A stretch of 64,000 nucleotides of DNA. Origin: Diaporthe sp. PMI_573 (Eukaryota > Ascomycota > Sordariomycetes > Diaporthales > Diaporthaceae). The position numbers and the translations under genes are program-made. This document shows, one piece after another, positions 1 to 13,924 of the stretch (position 1 is its first letter; each line of letters opens with the position of its first letter). Below the pieces are notes generated by a model. The model saw only the letters and a list, made by a program, of their open reading frames with translations, was not told where the DNA came from and did no database searches. Location: contig JAJTUP010000021.1 of the NCBI GenBank assembly GCA_021399435.1, positions 124,001 through 188,000 on the forward strand, in the 5' to 3' direction.

Positions 1-2000
1 GTGGAGGTAGATTTATATAAAGCTCTATATTATGAAGTCCCTTCTTAATAAGTTCTAGCTAGGAGATCAGACCATACTTCTTCTTTACCTCCTAGAAATC
101 ATTAAGGTTGATTAAAGGGTAGTTAATAGGTTCTTAAAGACCATATCTAAGTCTATTTAGCTCTAATTAGATAGTAAACATCTATATCTAGACTACTATC
201 TCTTTAGGAGAGAGCCCTATAGGAGGGTTTTAAGTCAAGTTTAAGCTCTTCTAGTCACTAAACTCCTAGTTATTCCTTCCCCTATTTTCTTAAAAGAAGA
301 AAGCTACATAGTTAGCTACCTACCAGCCATAATTAGTAAAGCTCGTCTAGGGTGAAATAGCAACTCTGATTACTCTAGGCTCCTTTACCCCAGGACATCC
401 TTCCTTAATAAAGCTCTTATAAATAGTCACAATCCTCTTATAGTTATAGTTTCGCTCTCCTATATTTAGGTAGGTATTAATAGACCCAAGGCGATCAGTA
501 GTACGATTATAGATTCTAAGGGCAAAGTGCCTAGGCGTGTGTACTAGCATGATGATAAACTAGTACTCTGGTGTTAGTTATGACTATTTAAAGTCAGGGT
601 AGGCTGGCTAATTATGAGAAATGATAAAGTAACTAACAAATACAATGTTAGTAAAGTCAAGAAGCTACTATTTAATTAGGGCTAAGATATAGTTACTTTA
701 AAGCTCCTTATTTTAAGCTAGGAGTCCCTTAGCATCTACTAGGTTTAGAGCTAGACATACCTAATGTTTACCAAAGAAGTTTTACAACCTAGGTAATAAT
801 CAGAGCTTAGGGTATATGTTAATACCTAGAAAGTAGTTAGCAACTATCTTTCATACCTAATTACTCATAATAGTATAATTAATGTTAAAGAATAGAGGCC
901 TATCCTTATATTTTATTAGTTAAACTTATCTAATCTTAAGCCTATATATAAGGATTTGAGTCTTAAATAGGTTACGGGAAAGATCTATACTAGCCTTATA
1001 GCTAAAGTTATAATAGTTTTAGACATTAACTAGATTAGGGAAATAGACGCTAGATAGTTATATACTAAAGTTATTATAGAAGGGTAGTTATAATAGTTAG
1101 ATAGTAAGGTTAACCTAATTAGTAATAAAGATAGGCTCGACTAACAAAATCAGGGTATTTAGGTTAAATATCTTTTTTAAAGAAACACTAGGAGAGGCTC
1201 TAGGAGACCCATAATAGGAGGAAGCTACCTATAAAGTCCTAGTTATATAGAAGTTAGATCTAGAATAATGGCTGGATCTACCCCTTCTAGACTACCTGTT
1301 GCTTATAGTAGCTTTCTGATTACCTATAAGTATAGTAAGAAGTGTAAGGGAATTAAGTAGGTAATGAAAAGAAGGAGTAAAGTATAAGGAAAGTAGCGAG
1401 AAAGCTTGTACCTCTAGAGGATGCTGTGTAGGTAATTAAGTAAAGAGGTTAATATTATAAAAAGGGTAGCTCTGCTACTCAGAGGTTGTGAGAAGGACGA
1501 AATGTAGTGGTAATATGTCTTACCTAAATTAGTTCTTTAGTACTACTAAAGGCTTTAGATATAGTTAATTAGAAACTAGAAAGTAGCTAAAAGAGGTTTG
1601 TGGGTGTTAGTTGGAAAGGTTTTAAGGAAAGGTTGTATTAGGTATTACAGGGTTTTTATAGACTAGTAGAAGTACTACTTTTTGTAAATTACTTACATCT
1701 ATTAGTTACTTTCCATCCCTTCTACTTTCCTTTAGGTATTAGGGTAGTCTAAGTATTTATTTATATAAATAGCTGAGGTTAGTGAATTACTAGGCCTCTC
1801 AGGTACTCTCTCGCACTCTTTAAAAACCTCCCCTCTCTTTCACTAATTCCATTCAACCTTCTCTTATAATACCAACTTTCTACTACTTAGGGTATTACTT
1901 CGTTACTCTAATTAGATATTAAATAAGCTTTCTAAACTAAATCTTACTCCCATACTACTATCTTCCTTTTCTTACCCCTTAAAATATCTTCCTACACTCC
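1..2000. other. AT-rich degenerate sequence, no identifiable gene
   Basis: The stretch is strongly AT-rich and every frame is broken by frequent TAG/TAA codons, as expected after RIP. A 67-codon open stretch on the minus strand (347-550) reads like a fragment of a once-coding transposon protein, but I cannot assign it to a family. It is most likely an old mobile-element relic. Confidence 0.5.
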
Positions 2001-2029
2001 CTAGAATCCTGATAAGAAGGGAAAGGGAA

Positions 2030-2865
2030 AGGAGGAAAGTAAGTAGGAGCCTACTCGTCCCTTATACGAGTTTGACTACCCTGAACTGATCGTCGACTAC
2101 GGTATTTATACTACCTTTGTAAACCAAGGTATGCTTCTATAGAATGTTGTCCTTAAGTCCAAACTCTATACCTCCTTTACTTAAAACATCTCTATCTATA
2201 CCCTGATTAGTCGTGGTATAAACTAGTATATTGTATAGCTTTTATCTAAGCCTACTATTAAGAAGATTATGATTAACCTCTTTATCCTCTTCCTACTAAA
2301 TAAGGATCGCGATTTCCTCTATAAGTACCTTTAAACACTAATGTAGATGGGTGCTAACAAGGTCTTTATTAAGAAGGTTAACAGCAAGCTATATGGAAAG
2401 TACATGTCTAATCTATACTAATTAGACAACAAGCACCGTGCCCCTACCCTTTTTGTTGCCTTTTTTAGTTATTAAAACGCTTCTCCTTGTGAGTACTGTC
2501 TTGTATATATGTCTTGGAACTTCAACCATGGGGTCCTTGTCATAATCCCTTTCTTTAAGTACTAAAGTATCCCTAGTTTTAAGAAGAGTGTGTATACTAA
2601 CTGTCTTTACTATGTTAAAGGTAGCAACTATACTTTTAACAAGGATTCCTACATTCCTACTATTAAGGCTACTACTACTCTACTTAATTATAAACTCAAG
2701 GGTATTCCTTAATTAAAACTTACCTTAGGTAAATTTACCTAGGTTAATAAGAAATTTAACTTTAATAAAGTAAGGGAGGAAGTAATTAGAAAGGTGAAGG
2801 GTTTTTAGCCCAGACCTAAGAAGCTAAAGCTTAAAGAGAAGAGGTTCTAGGAGTGATTTAGGAAA
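2030..2865 (+). pseudogene. DUF3716-like cysteine-rich protein relic, RIP-degraded
   Basis: One plus-strand frame keeps recognisable protein character over about 270 codons, interrupted by many TAG/TAA codons. The best part (about 2435-2660) has the pattern PCEYC, then about 30 residues with a run of hydrophobics, then YTNCLYY and YTF. This resembles the Cys-x2-Cys ... Cys-x2-Cys layout of the fungal DUF3716 domain, which is common in proteins near or inside fungal repeats. Function is unknown. The stops sit mostly where CAG/CAA would be natural, consistent with RIP. Assignment is tentative because the spacing is degraded. Confidence 0.35.
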
Positions 2866-3600
2866 AGAATTAGGGTAAAAGGTTATATAAGGTAATGGAC
2901 ATTAGGTTTATAGAACTACTACTCTCTACTCTTATAATAAGTAATTAATTTTAAATTTTATATATTATATAATGGTAAAATGAATGTAAACTAGGCTCTG
3001 ATTAGAGTAAAACAAGTGTTATAGGGTAATAAATGAAAGAAAAGGAGCCTAGTAAAAAAAAAAAAAAATATTTAGATATAAAGAAAACAATTAGTCCACG
3101 GCAGACTACTAGTCTTGGTGTGTTATAGACAGGAGTATCCCCCCCCCCCTGGGATAACAAAACAAAGCTAAATATTAAATAAAAGAAAAGTAATGAATTT
3201 ATAAAATTAACTAATAGTCTGATTAGCAAGGGTTGTTTATCCTAACTATTGGAATATTAATATACTAGTTGAATTATAGTAGTTAGCAAGGTAGCTACTA
3301 TATTTAAGATTATATTATGATGCTAGAATATTAAGATGAGTTTTCTAAGTCTTTAGAGGAGGATGTAGAAATAGGTTTTATTAACTATAAGATGTCTATA
3401 GGTATTTATTATGGTAGAATATCTAAAAAGTCTTGATATTGATTAGAATCTCCTTTATCATCCTTGATTTCTATATCTATAATAGACGAGAATGGGTCTA
3501 GAAAAGTATTATATAGTTATGTTTGCTAGAGCTTGTAGCCCATGGTTTTCGTCTTAGGCAGGTTTTCTATCTATAGTAGTAGTACTTCTGGCTCCTAAAT
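2866..3600. other. AT-rich intergenic sequence with homopolymers
   Basis: No coding frame is visible. The stretch holds a run of A (about 3053-3069) and a run of C (3140-3149). The 3' LTR expected for the neighbouring gypsy relic would fall about here, but I see no match to the 320-bp LTR at 10758. Confidence 0.4.
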
Positions 3601-6600
3601 TCCATTATGTTTAACAAACTTCTTCAGCCTTCAAGGTAAATATATCCTACTAACTTTAGCTCTATTTAGTATTTAAAGCTTATATACATTGTTTAGGGAA
3701 ATAGAGTTAATAATGTATGGACTAAACCATTAGTATATTAGCTTTCTAAACAAGGAGTAATTAGTTTTCCATTACTTATTAATAATAAGAACAAGGTCTT
3801 CTTTCTTTAAAGGCGTTAGTCTTGAAAATCTATAGTAAGTATCTCTACTAGCAGCTTGTTTCCTAAATTTAGTAATAGACTATCATACTAGCTCCACGTC
3901 TTCTACTAGATTAAGTAGGGATTTAAGGCAATAGTATAAAGCCTCTTAAGGAGATATATAAGGTTCTTATACTTATACTTTCTAGGTTAGAATGTTGGTT
4001 TCTATTAGGATGATAGGATTATATCTATAGAGGAGGTAGAACGGGCTTTTTTCATATAAATACCTTAATGACGTGTGATTAGAAAAGAGGGTATATAGAA
4101 GAATGTATCTCTATTCTTTTGTATTATCTTTCATTATCTTAGTTAACATAGCTATAAGAGTAAAATGTCTATATTTAACAATTTCGTTTACTTGTGGGTT
4201 ATATACTAAGAGAAGGATTTGTCTAACTCTGATTAGTTGAAGGTACTGTGTAAATTTCCTTATGTTCTCTCTACCTCTATTGATAACTACTTTGAAAGGT
4301 AGCTCCTACTTAAGCAGGATATACTAGATGAAGAATTTCTTCATATTCTTAGTATTAGTAATTTTAAGAGGTATAGCTTTTACCTAGCTGGTAAGGTTAT
4401 AGCAGGCTTCTACTAACTTGTTGTAGCCTTGATTAGAAGGTAAGTATTGGATATTAATATAAATCTTTATAAATAGCTAGTCAGGAATAGTTAGAATAAT
4501 TCTATCGTTATAAACTCTAATACTCCACCTTATACACTTTAGGCATTTAGTAATAGTGTTTTTAACGTCAGCATATATACCCTTCTAGTAGTATATAGCG
4601 TAGATTTAGAAATATATTACATCTCGTTCTTGATAACCTAAAGGAGTATGTATATTTCTAATAATCCATGACTTTAGATCAGGATTATTAATAACTCGTC
4701 GTTATTTAAGGCCTTTCTCAGGTAACTACTAGAAGATTCCTTTATAAAGGGTAAAATAGTAAGCTATTTTCTTAAAGGTCTATAATTATAAAGATAAAAG
4801 TCCTTATAGTATCATACTATTCCAAAGGTATACTATAATATTTTTAGATCGTTTAGACTAAAAGTAAATATTATTAAGTATAGGGCTCTAATTAGCTTTA
4901 ACTATAGCTATATATCTAAGAGTTATTTTATACTAGTCCTTAATATCTCCTTCAATTTACCTATTATTATCGTTAGATGGTTCTAGAGGTTTACAAGATA
5001 GTATATTAGCTATTATATTTTCCATCCCCTTTATATGTTAAACTATAAAGTTATAGGTCTTAATTACTACTAGCTATCTTATTATAAGAGCACTAGGTAC
5101 ATTCATTATAGCTCCCTTTAGCTACTAAACAAGAATATTTAAATCTATTTCCAAGAAGAAGTATATACTATAAATATAGAACTATAGGTATCTAATTATA
5201 TAGAGAACTACCCTATATTCTCTCTTTATAGTGTTATAAAGCTTTTCTATATTTATCTAAGCTCTACTCTTATACCTTATAGGATATTAGACACTATCTT
5301 TTTCCTATATAAAACAAGCTTCCTATTCTTGAAGACTTATGTTAACTATAAGGATAATATTCCCTTAGCTATAGTTAATATTAATTAGATATAGTTTAGT
5401 TATAATAGTTACTTTTAATATATCTATAGCTTTCTAGCATTCTTTTAACTAGTAAAATGGTACTCCTTTCTTAAGGAGGTTAAAGAGTAGCCTAGTAATA
5501 ATCTTATAGAATGGTATCTATACTTAGTAATAGTTAACAAGGCTAATAAAGGAGTAGACCTAAAAAACGTTCTCACAGCTTTCCTATTTTCTAATCTTGA
5601 TAATCTTCTTATCTACTAGTACTTAGCTAAGAGTACTATATATATATCTAACAATATTAGTTTAATACTTATACTATTTTAACTTATAGGTATTAATAGC
5701 TATACTAGCTAGTTCTATATTATAAAGGATGTTATCGAGATTCTTGATATATTCTACTATATATCTTCTAACTCTAGGTAGATTAGGAATCTCCTTGTTA
5801 TTATAATCCGTATTAGGACCTCTAATAGCTACATCATCTAGAAAAGGTCTATAAATTAAGAGAATTAAGTTATATAACAGCCATACCATGTATTATATAA
5901 ACTAGGCTATAGAATTAGTAGTACCTATAAATAGGCTATATTATTAAAATAATTTAATTAGTGTTGTAAAGGTCATTATATTATAACTCTTCTTATTAAG
6001 CTTAACCTAATTATAGCTTAAGAAGAAATCTAGGAAAAAGAGAATCTTGTATATTATAAATTCTTTTATAAATTCGTCTACTACTAGAGGTATGAAGGCA
6101 TCTCTAATTATAACCCTATTTCCTTTAAAGATATTATTAATTAGCTAGTACCCTGAGTCCTTTTTCTTAACTAGGAACTAGCTATTCTAATATATTACAT
6201 GAGATTCCTTAATAATACTACTTACCTCTCTTTCCCTTAGCATTTTAATAGCTATTACTTTAAGGGCTCTAGGTAACTTGATTATCTTTACTTAGTAGGC
6301 CTTGTATAGTATGGTTTTAATTATTTAAGGTAAAGTAATATCTATACTAATTTAAGATACGTAAGACTAGTTCTAGGCTAGAGCCTTTTTTCTATTAAAT
6401 AAGAGATAAGTAAATATATTCCTTTCCTTAGTCAAAAAGCCATTATAGTTATCCTTTATAATTTATTCCAAGCAATTAGGAGTAAGTTAAGATTCCCTTT
6501 TAGTCTTAGAGAATTTTAGTTATATCTAGGGGTTATATTTATATCTATAGTTCTAGTTTATAGTATCTCTAATTTTTACTTTATAGCTTGACTTCTAGTT

Positions 6601-9600
6601 AACTATTTCTTCTAGAACTAATTTATTAGATAAGTAATTATCTACTAGATATACTTTAACTCCTACCCTCTTATAGAGGGTTTTAATTATAAGTTGATAA
6701 GTATAACTAATTAATTTAGTAATACTTATAGGTAATGAGATTGAGTTTATCTATTTATAAGTATAGGCTATTCTTATTCTTAAATACGATCTATAGATAT
6801 ATTAAGGATTGAGTTTTTTAATACCTTTAAGTATGTATAGCTAACATACTTTATATTAAAGGTCTTTTATAAAAGAAACTAATAATTTTTAAATATTCTT
6901 ATTCTAGAGGATACTAAGAATTTTATTACCCTCTTTAATGTTAAGATAGGTTAAAGAAGGCTTAACTAGAGTACTGATTACTACTAGTTTCTAATTAGAT
7001 TACTTTGAATGTATTTAAATAGCTAAAGTTTATAGAATGTATTTTTCTAAGACTTGTATACCGTTACTAGGTACTATATGAAAAGGCTTTTGGTTCCTTC
7101 ATCCTAGGCCATACTTTATCTAGGAGTCTCCTAATATAATATATATAAATAGGAAACCTTTTGATTTTTTAAAGGTTAGATTAGTATTAAGAAAGAACGG
7201 CATTCTAAGAAGAATATAGTGTATGATATTATAGGTTATATTATTAATAATAAAGAAAACTTACTTTATTTACTTAGGGCTAATGTAAATCTAGTCTTTA
7301 GTTACCCTAATTAGAGACAAGGCTTCTTTATTATAGACTATAGAGGTTATGTCCTTAAGAGGAGAATAAGTAAGTTGGTTTTAGCTATAATAGCTTAATA
7401 GTAGTAGATTTATCTCTACCCTAGTATTAAGCAAAGCTAATAAAGGTATGTATTAGTTGCTTCCTATATATATAGTAAGGAAAGCTAAACTATAACATCC
7501 TTGGTTAATTATATTTAAAGTTAATATAGCTAGAGAGCTAATATAATATCTAATTATTATTAGGGTTAGAGTAGTTTCCCCTAGTAAGTTACTTGTTAGA
7601 GTACTAACAACTTTAATGCTTAGGTACTGGTCTCTCCATCTCCTTATTTTGTGGATAGGTTTAAAAGGGACTTATAAAATAGTCCTTACCCTATTTTGTA
7701 GGGCTTGTAAGTACCTGATTAGAGTAGTATTTATCTTCCTAAGAGCTAGGAGATTAGAAGTATATATCTTTATAGTTTTACTAAGAATTATCTATACTAC
7801 TACTTCTTTTAGAGGTAAGGTTTCTACTAGTTATCTTTTTAGCTTAGTATAGGTTGGTTTTTCTACTACTACCCTCGCTACTACATTAACTTGATTATAT
7901 TCTATATGCCTAGTAAATTCTTCTACTATATAGCTTTCCAAGTTATCTAGTTCCTTTCTACTTAGACTACTTAGACTTAGTAAATTATTTTTAAAGTAGA
8001 CGTATATTTTAGGGTAAGGGGTATCTAGTATGGCTTCGTACATTACCTCGTTATCCTGATCTATACCGTCCTCTATTACTTATCTCTTTTTTATAGTATT
8101 AATAAAGGTTTATAGATCTTTTAAATAAATCTACTCTTTACCTATAGTAATAGTATAGAGAGATAGGTCTAAGGTTATTAACATGGATCTAATGGCTAGT
8201 GGTTTTCCTAGTAGTTTAGGATTCTAGACTAGTTTAACCTCTCCTAAGGCTAGGTTACCTCTAAATAATAAGTTTACCTTAATGAGTTTTTGGTATTAAA
8301 GGATATATAGTAAGTTAGTTCTGCCTTTCTATGATAGAAACTCTAGTTAGCTTCTAGTATACTTTTTAATCCTAATTCCTTTCTAATTATAATAGAGTTG
8401 AATATTAATAGGGTCTAGAAAATTAGAATACCTATTCCAAGTATCTATAATAGTGTTGAGGATTATTAAAAAACCCTTATACTTTTTTATATAGAAGAGC
8501 CTATTAGTAATAAGCTTGTTAATCTTGTTATACTTATAAGCTATATAGTCTTTTCTTATATAGCTATAGTATATATATAGAGAACCATCCTTCTTAAGCT
8601 AAATAGTAGAAACGTTATAAGTATTGTTATTATTATTACTCAAGGCTAGGGAGTAGATTTCCTAGCTACTAGGTCTCTAAATAGACCTTATTACTCCTAT
8701 TCTAGTTAGTCTAAGTTTAGTTTATTATCTATTATAAGAGGTTGCTTTAGTGTAGCATCTAAGTTATTTATTAATCTCCTTTTCTTCTTATATTCTTAGC
8801 TACTTGATTTTTAAGTTGGTAAATTTGTTTATAAGGTTATTTATCCTCTGTTTAAGAGAATTATTACCCTAATTTCTATATTAATTAGGCTAAACAATAG
8901 GTTCTGGATATATACTAGTAGGTTTTAAGTATCTTAGATTATTACTTTGTTACTTCTCTATATACTATTAATTTTACTAATTTTACAAGTTTGTTTAGGA
9001 ATGATTAGGAAGTCCTTTTATAGCTAGGTAATGGTCTTGCTTAAAGTACTCTAGTTTTCTATTAAAGATAGATAGAAGCTTATCCTTGAATTCTATCTAG
9101 GGTATGTCTTTAACCTTCTCCTTGTAGGTTAGTCTAGAAAGAAGCTACTTCTTGATCTAGGATAGAAGTATCTTATAAAAGGTCCTACTTCCTTAATTAG
9201 ACGTCTCTCTAGTTTTAATTAGTACTTAGTTATAGTTAGCAATCCTCTGTTTCTACTCTTTGAGGTTATCTAAGGGATTCTAGTAGAGGATTACTTCTAT
9301 TACCAAGCCTAGATCTACTTAAGAGGAAGTATTACTAGTTTTAAAGTAAGCTAAGAGTTTTTAACTCTATAAAGCCTAGGTATTTAGTCTAGTAGTGACC
9401 TTTTTAATTAAATAGACTAGATTAGAGCTAGTATAGTGCTGTTTTAACAAGGAAAGGATCTAGTCTATTAGATAAGAGAATTAGTGAGAAATGTTCTTTA
9501 AAGCAAATATTGACTTAATAACATTTATTTCATTAAATCTTAGCACGTTAAGGTTATATAATATGAGTAGCGCTATCTAGGGTAGTATTATAGTATTATA

Positions 9601-9954
9601 GGAGAATAGACTAAATAAGTATTAACTTATAGTATTAGACTTAGCTAAAAGGGGTTGTTATGGCTAAGTAGGAGGGTCTTGGGTAGAAGGTAAAGAGGTT
9701 TTGCTAGGAGATCCTTTACCCTTAAGCTTAGGTTTCTTTAGTAACTAGTCTCTCCTATGCTCCTTTCTAGCCCTTTAGTAATCAGGAGGAATTAAAGGAC
9801 TAGTAATTATTTACTAGTAGGTAGAGCTTAGAGTAAGTAAAGGTAGACGTGGTAGGCTTGAGCTTTTAGATGATATAGTTAGGAAACCTAGTATTTTAGT
9901 AGAAGTAGCGTCTTTAGTAGGGCTAGCTACTATAGATATTCTAGTGCTAGACAT
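3600..9954 (-). mobile_element. Ty3/gypsy retrotransposon relic (gag-pol), RIP-degraded
   Basis: Reading the minus strand from about 9954 to 3600 gives the order of a Ty3/gypsy polyprotein. A gag start codon lies at 9952-9954. Gag and linker sequence with basic tracts runs to about 7.8 kb. The reverse transcriptase follows, with the motif PFLDDVAIRGP near 5.84 kb, equivalent to the YxDD box of this group. The RNase H side comes next. The integrase lies at about 4.67-3.9 kb and includes the zinc-binding remnant (CLKC) and the core (NRGRENI, in place of the family's D-G-P-E-N). Stops appear every few dozen codons, mostly TAG/TAA, as expected for RIP. The integrase glutamate and several tryptophans are mutated, so the element is dead. 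The matching upstream LTR is at 10758-11077. Confidence 0.75.
5674..5889 (-). pseudogene. Reverse transcriptase catalytic segment of the gypsy relic
   Basis: This is the longest surviving open stretch of the gypsy polymerase. It contains the palm motif FLDDVAIRGP followed by a region rich in leucine and isoleucine. The family has a YxDD-type box here, followed by a conserved KGP-like tripeptide in fungal gypsy elements. It lies between RNase H/integrase sequence (lower coordinates) and protease/gag sequence (higher coordinates), which fixes the orientation. Confidence 0.7.
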
Positions 9955-10757
9955 TATTAGAATGAAGTAATTAGAGCTATAGGCTTGTTATTAAGAGAGT
10001 TTGTATATTATTTAGAGAGTTGAATATTCTTGGGTTAGTACTTAGTATAGTAGTGATACTTAAAACATTATACCTTTTTAAGGTACTTTTCCTCTTCCTA
10101 GTATATATAGTCTCTCCTTAAAGTCTCTTATTAGCTTTGATTAAAAGCTATAATACCTTGGCCTTACTTCTCTATATACTCCTCAGGCTTTATACTTATA
10201 CTTGAAAGTACCTTGCTGTAAACCTTGTTGCGATGGTTGTGGGGGTAATTATCGCAATGGTGCTACTTTCTAACTAGACTTTAGTCATTGAAGTAATTAT
10301 GGAATTAGATTAAGGGCCGTTCTCCTCTGATCTAAGCTTGATAAATCCTATAAAAGTCTGATCTTCTCCTTGACTAAGTGTTTTATAAGTAAATGTGTTA
10401 CTTTACTAGGGCTTTAGCCATTATTATGAAACGATCTTTAGTATAATGGCTAATGTTTATACCTTGGGTATGAAGCTTAGTTAAGAGGGTACTCTTTAGA
10501 ACCTTAGTAAGAGAGTAGGTTTGAAAGTAGGGTTCTTCCTATATGCTTTAGTTATGCTTCTCTTGTCTTTGGTTTGGTTATATAACTTTCTTCTTAGCAA
10601 GGCGTTTCCTTAGTAGTTCTGATTAGGTATAGGTAAGATAATTCTATATATGATCATGAAGAATAGGCAAGCTTTAGACTAACTTGTTAGTTGTGAGCTC
10701 TCTCCTTAGTCTTTAAAGGTTATGTAGTCAGCTCGGGCCTGGGGATAGATTACTAGT
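9955..10757. other. Leader region between gypsy LTR and gag
   Basis: About 800 bp of AT-rich sequence separate the LTR at 10758 from the gag start. No coding frame is visible. I did not find a clear tRNA primer-binding site next to the LTR. RIP may have erased it. Confidence 0.4.
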
Positions 10758-11077
10758 AAAAACGTGGATAATAAGCCGAGCATATGTACCTAAGTTCTGC
10801 TAGCCCCTCTGAGCGAGAGAGAGGAAACTGCTAGAGGGCTCTAATATGAAGAAAGAAGAGATAATGAAAAAGGGCTGGAAGGGCTATGAAGGCGATAAAA
10901 GTAGTGATTGGGTTCTAATTAGATAATGTCACAGGTTATTAAATAATAATAATAGAAGAATGAGTTGAATTGTTACTTTGGCCCTTGAGAGGGATAGAAG
11001 CATGTCTGGTACTTATAGTACGGACGGCCAAGAAAAATTCATCACACTAGCTACGTAAAACACTGCACCCCGTAACA
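10758..11077 (-). repeat. 320-bp gypsy LTR (5' LTR of the minus-strand relic), RIP-mutated
   Basis: On the minus strand it begins TGTTACGGGGTGCAG and ends CCACGTTTTT. It aligns over its full 320 bp with the solo copy at 37255-37574 and has the same length. Most differences are C-to-T or G-to-A, for example TATG here against CGCG there, which is the RIP pattern. Its flanks (CTAGT and GTAAT) do not match, as expected for one end of a full element rather than a solo LTR. Confidence 0.8.
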
Positions 11078-11089
11078 GTAATTAGACCA

Positions 11090-13640
11090 GCCTAATCTTT
11101 TTAAATATATATAAAGACTCTAAATATACTAAAAAGAACCTATAAAAAGTACTGTAAGCCCTACTAGATAAGCTTTAACTTTACTAGTAAGTACTTAGCT
11201 ATAGCTATAAAGGTAATAATACTCTTAAAATAACCGTTCTTTACGCCTATAAGAGCGTGCTAGACTTTAAATACATACTATTTACGCCCTTGGCCCTATA
11301 TAAAAAGCTATTCTAAAACCTTTATACCTCCCTTAACCTAAACTTAAAGTATAAGCTACTTTTCTAGCGCTTTCTTACAGGTCCCGGCATATCTACTACT
11401 AGTAATAATAAGGCTTACTATCTTAACTACCGCTATACTAATAATAAACAAGCTAGCTATAATACCTCTAGAAGGACTACTATATATCTATTATAATAAA
11501 AAACCCCTTAATTACTAGACCCAACCAAGAAATACTGCTTTATATATAGTAAAAAAAGCTGTTGGTCTAAAAACTATATAGTAGAAGAATGCCAGCATTT
11601 TTGCCGTTAGTTTCTATCCGGCTACAAGTACGCCCAAGAGGCTATTCCTAGCGATAAATTTAATGCCTTTTTAGCTACTTCAGAGAGCGCCAAGAAGATA
11701 CCTGCCGGCCCGGTAGCTACTGCCAAAAAAGAAAACAATATAAAATATCTAGCCCACCACTTTTTAATAAATTCGGCCTTTCTTTACTACCTTAACCCCT
11801 TGCTAGTAGAAGAACCTAAAAAGGTCGACAGGGCTATTACCGACGTCTTCTTTCTTAAAGACCGATACTCTTGCTACAAATTTTAAGATATTATGCCTAA
11901 TATAGGCATAGCTGAATACTCTATAGTAGGCTATAACTAGTACTTGGCCCTCCGGTAAAAGAACCCGAGAATTAGTCTAGATTTCTTATATACCGGCAAG
12001 ACTACTATAAGGTTTAGCAAAGGGTTATATTTCTTGTTAAAAGATATAACCACTATTATATTGTGTAGATAGCTTCTTCGAAGCTCACAAGGGCCATTCT
12101 TTTAGTGTATTAGTTTGCAAATAGTTAAACGGCGGGGGCACTTCGCCCTCGCTTGCTTGCTCCGCTCGCTCGCTCCCGCAAAGCGCCTCCGCCGTGGATG
12201 GGCCCTTCGGGCCGCAGGGGGCTTCGGGCCGCAGGGGGCTTTGGGCCGCAGGGGGGTCTGCTTATTTAGTCTGGTGCAGAGATTTGGAGAAAAAGATCCA
12301 GACTAATGAAAATAACGTATACGCAAAGATCTAAGTTGCAAACAAAACGCCGGGATTTTGGGGTTCGACAGAGGCAAAGCAACTATTAATCAAAACTAAT
12401 TTGTTAATTTCCTCACGATCAAGGAGTCGTGACGCTAAGTAACCATGTTCATTAAATGCAGAAAAATCCAAGGATCATTTTCATATATGCAGCATGGCGG
12501 GACAGAGAATTAATATTTTTTGGCGGGAGATGCATACTGAGGGATTTGACATCGTACGGGATGAAAGACCATTCTAAAAGAATGGTATAATACTACTTAG
12601 AGATATTATATTTTATATAATAGATGTCCTGACCCCTTTCCTACTCTTAATTAAAAATATAGACACTCTTAGTGTATTCCTCTAAAACACTACTAATAAG
12701 CTAGTATAATGCCAGCTTAACGGTACCAAGATAGTTATCTCGGTAATAAAAAAGTAGGGCCACCTATAGTTTTCCCCCTTTAGGCACAGTCCTACTTTTA
12801 TAACTACTTTCTTTACCAAAATAAAGCTTTAATAACTATATTACCGGTTTAGGTACCCTTTAGTTAACCGGCTAAACCGTCTCTTAGCTAATACTAGCTA
12901 CCTAATAGAAATAGCAGCTCTAGAAGCCGTATTTAAGTTTTGCCACTATTGCCAGCTAAATGTAGATACCTCTAAACGGTTTAAATTTACATTAAAAGAT
13001 AATATTAACTTTAACTATAAACTACTTGTTAATATTATGTATTTAAAGGGTCGCCTAATACTATATACAGTAGACTTGGCTACTTCTTTTTAGGCCGCTT
13101 GCTTTTTTAAATTCCTTTCCACTAAAGATATATAAAAGGCACTTTAAATAATGTAGATAGACAGCTATTTGGAGCCTCTTAATTGGCTGGTCTATAATAC
13201 CGGCACTAATTTTGCCTCTATAGAGCTTAAAAATAAGGCCAGGCTAATAGGTATTACCTATAAGCAGGTTCCTATAGAAGCCTATTAGTCAATAGGTAAG
13301 ATAGAGAGATATTACCGCCTATTACACTATATTTTTAAGATCCTCTACACCAAGCTATCTAGATTATTTACTAATAATACTATCCTCTAAATAGCCGTAA
13401 AGACTGTTAATAATACTGCCAGGCCAGATAGGCTAGTACCTATACTACTTGTTTTTAGTGCTTTTCTCTAAATAAATATTAATTTGCTCCCTTTCTAGTT
13501 AATTCTAAAGAGGGCCAAAGCTATTACTAAGGCTATAAAAGTACTTTAGAAAGCCTTGGCAGAGCGGCAGCTTAATACCGCCCTTTACAGCTATAACAAA
13601 CCTAATATTATCTAGTAGCTAAGGTTATAATGGGCTTGGC
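11090..13640 (+). mobile_element. Ty1/copia retrotransposon relic (gag to integrase), split by R2
   Basis: Plus-strand frames show a copia-type polyprotein in order. A zinc-knuckle remnant lies near 11.53 kb, a protease-like stretch ending in a TGK-TIRF motif near 12.0 kb, and then, after an inserted R2 element (12061-12585), the integrase. The integrase keeps the N-terminal His/Cys segment with FCHYCQ, a VDLAT core and the PIEAY-SIGKIERYYR segment around its third catalytic residue. The relic stops near 13640, before any reverse transcriptase, so it is truncated as well as filled with TAG/TAA codons. R2 interrupts one continuous polyprotein, so R2 came later. Confidence 0.7.
12061..12585. 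mobile_element. R2: 525-bp non-autonomous element with GC-rich hairpin
   Basis: The same sequence occurs inverted at 43368-44208. The left end (TTGTGTAGATAGCTTC) contains the palindrome GCTTCTTCGAAGC, then CCATTCTTTTAG. The right end is CCATTCTAAAAGAATGG, so CCATTCTTTTAG is present as a subterminal inverted repeat. Inside is a GC-rich imperfect hairpin (about 12131-12194; arms CGGCGGGGGCACTTCGC and its complement) followed by three tandem ~17-bp units around GGGCCGCAGG. TATA lies on both sides and may be a target duplication. It has no credible coding capacity. The 63-codon frame inside it reads through the hairpin and is not considered a gene. Confidence 0.7.
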
Positions 13641-13920
13641 CCATTGGTTGGTTGTCCGGATTATATAACTAGATTCTGTATATTTAAGCTTAATTCCTAG
13701 GCGTCCCTGCAGGGTAGCCCTGTCTCTCTCTTTATCTTTTATCTTTTAGTTAATACTATTGGATTCCCTAAATATATTCTTAAACCCGTTACATTATAAA
13801 AGATCCTCTTCTTTGCTCAGGCAGTCTTAAAGAATATGTTTTCCTACGCAAAATGGCTGATTTCCCCTACATTTTGCGCGCCCGCCTACCTAATGTCCCA
13901 CTTCTCTAAGGTACTTAAGA
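13641..13920. other. AT-rich spacer between retroelement relics
   Basis: No coding frame is visible. A short GC-richer patch occurs near 13700-13730. It lies between the truncated copia relic and a gag relic. Confidence 0.35.
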
Positions 13921-13924
13921 TCTC

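Noticed and set aside
12115..12306. 63-codon plus-strand frame rich in Ala/Gly/Arg
   Set aside because: It reads through the GC-rich hairpin and tandem units of R2. Composition alone explains it, and the frame is not kept in the second R2 copy.
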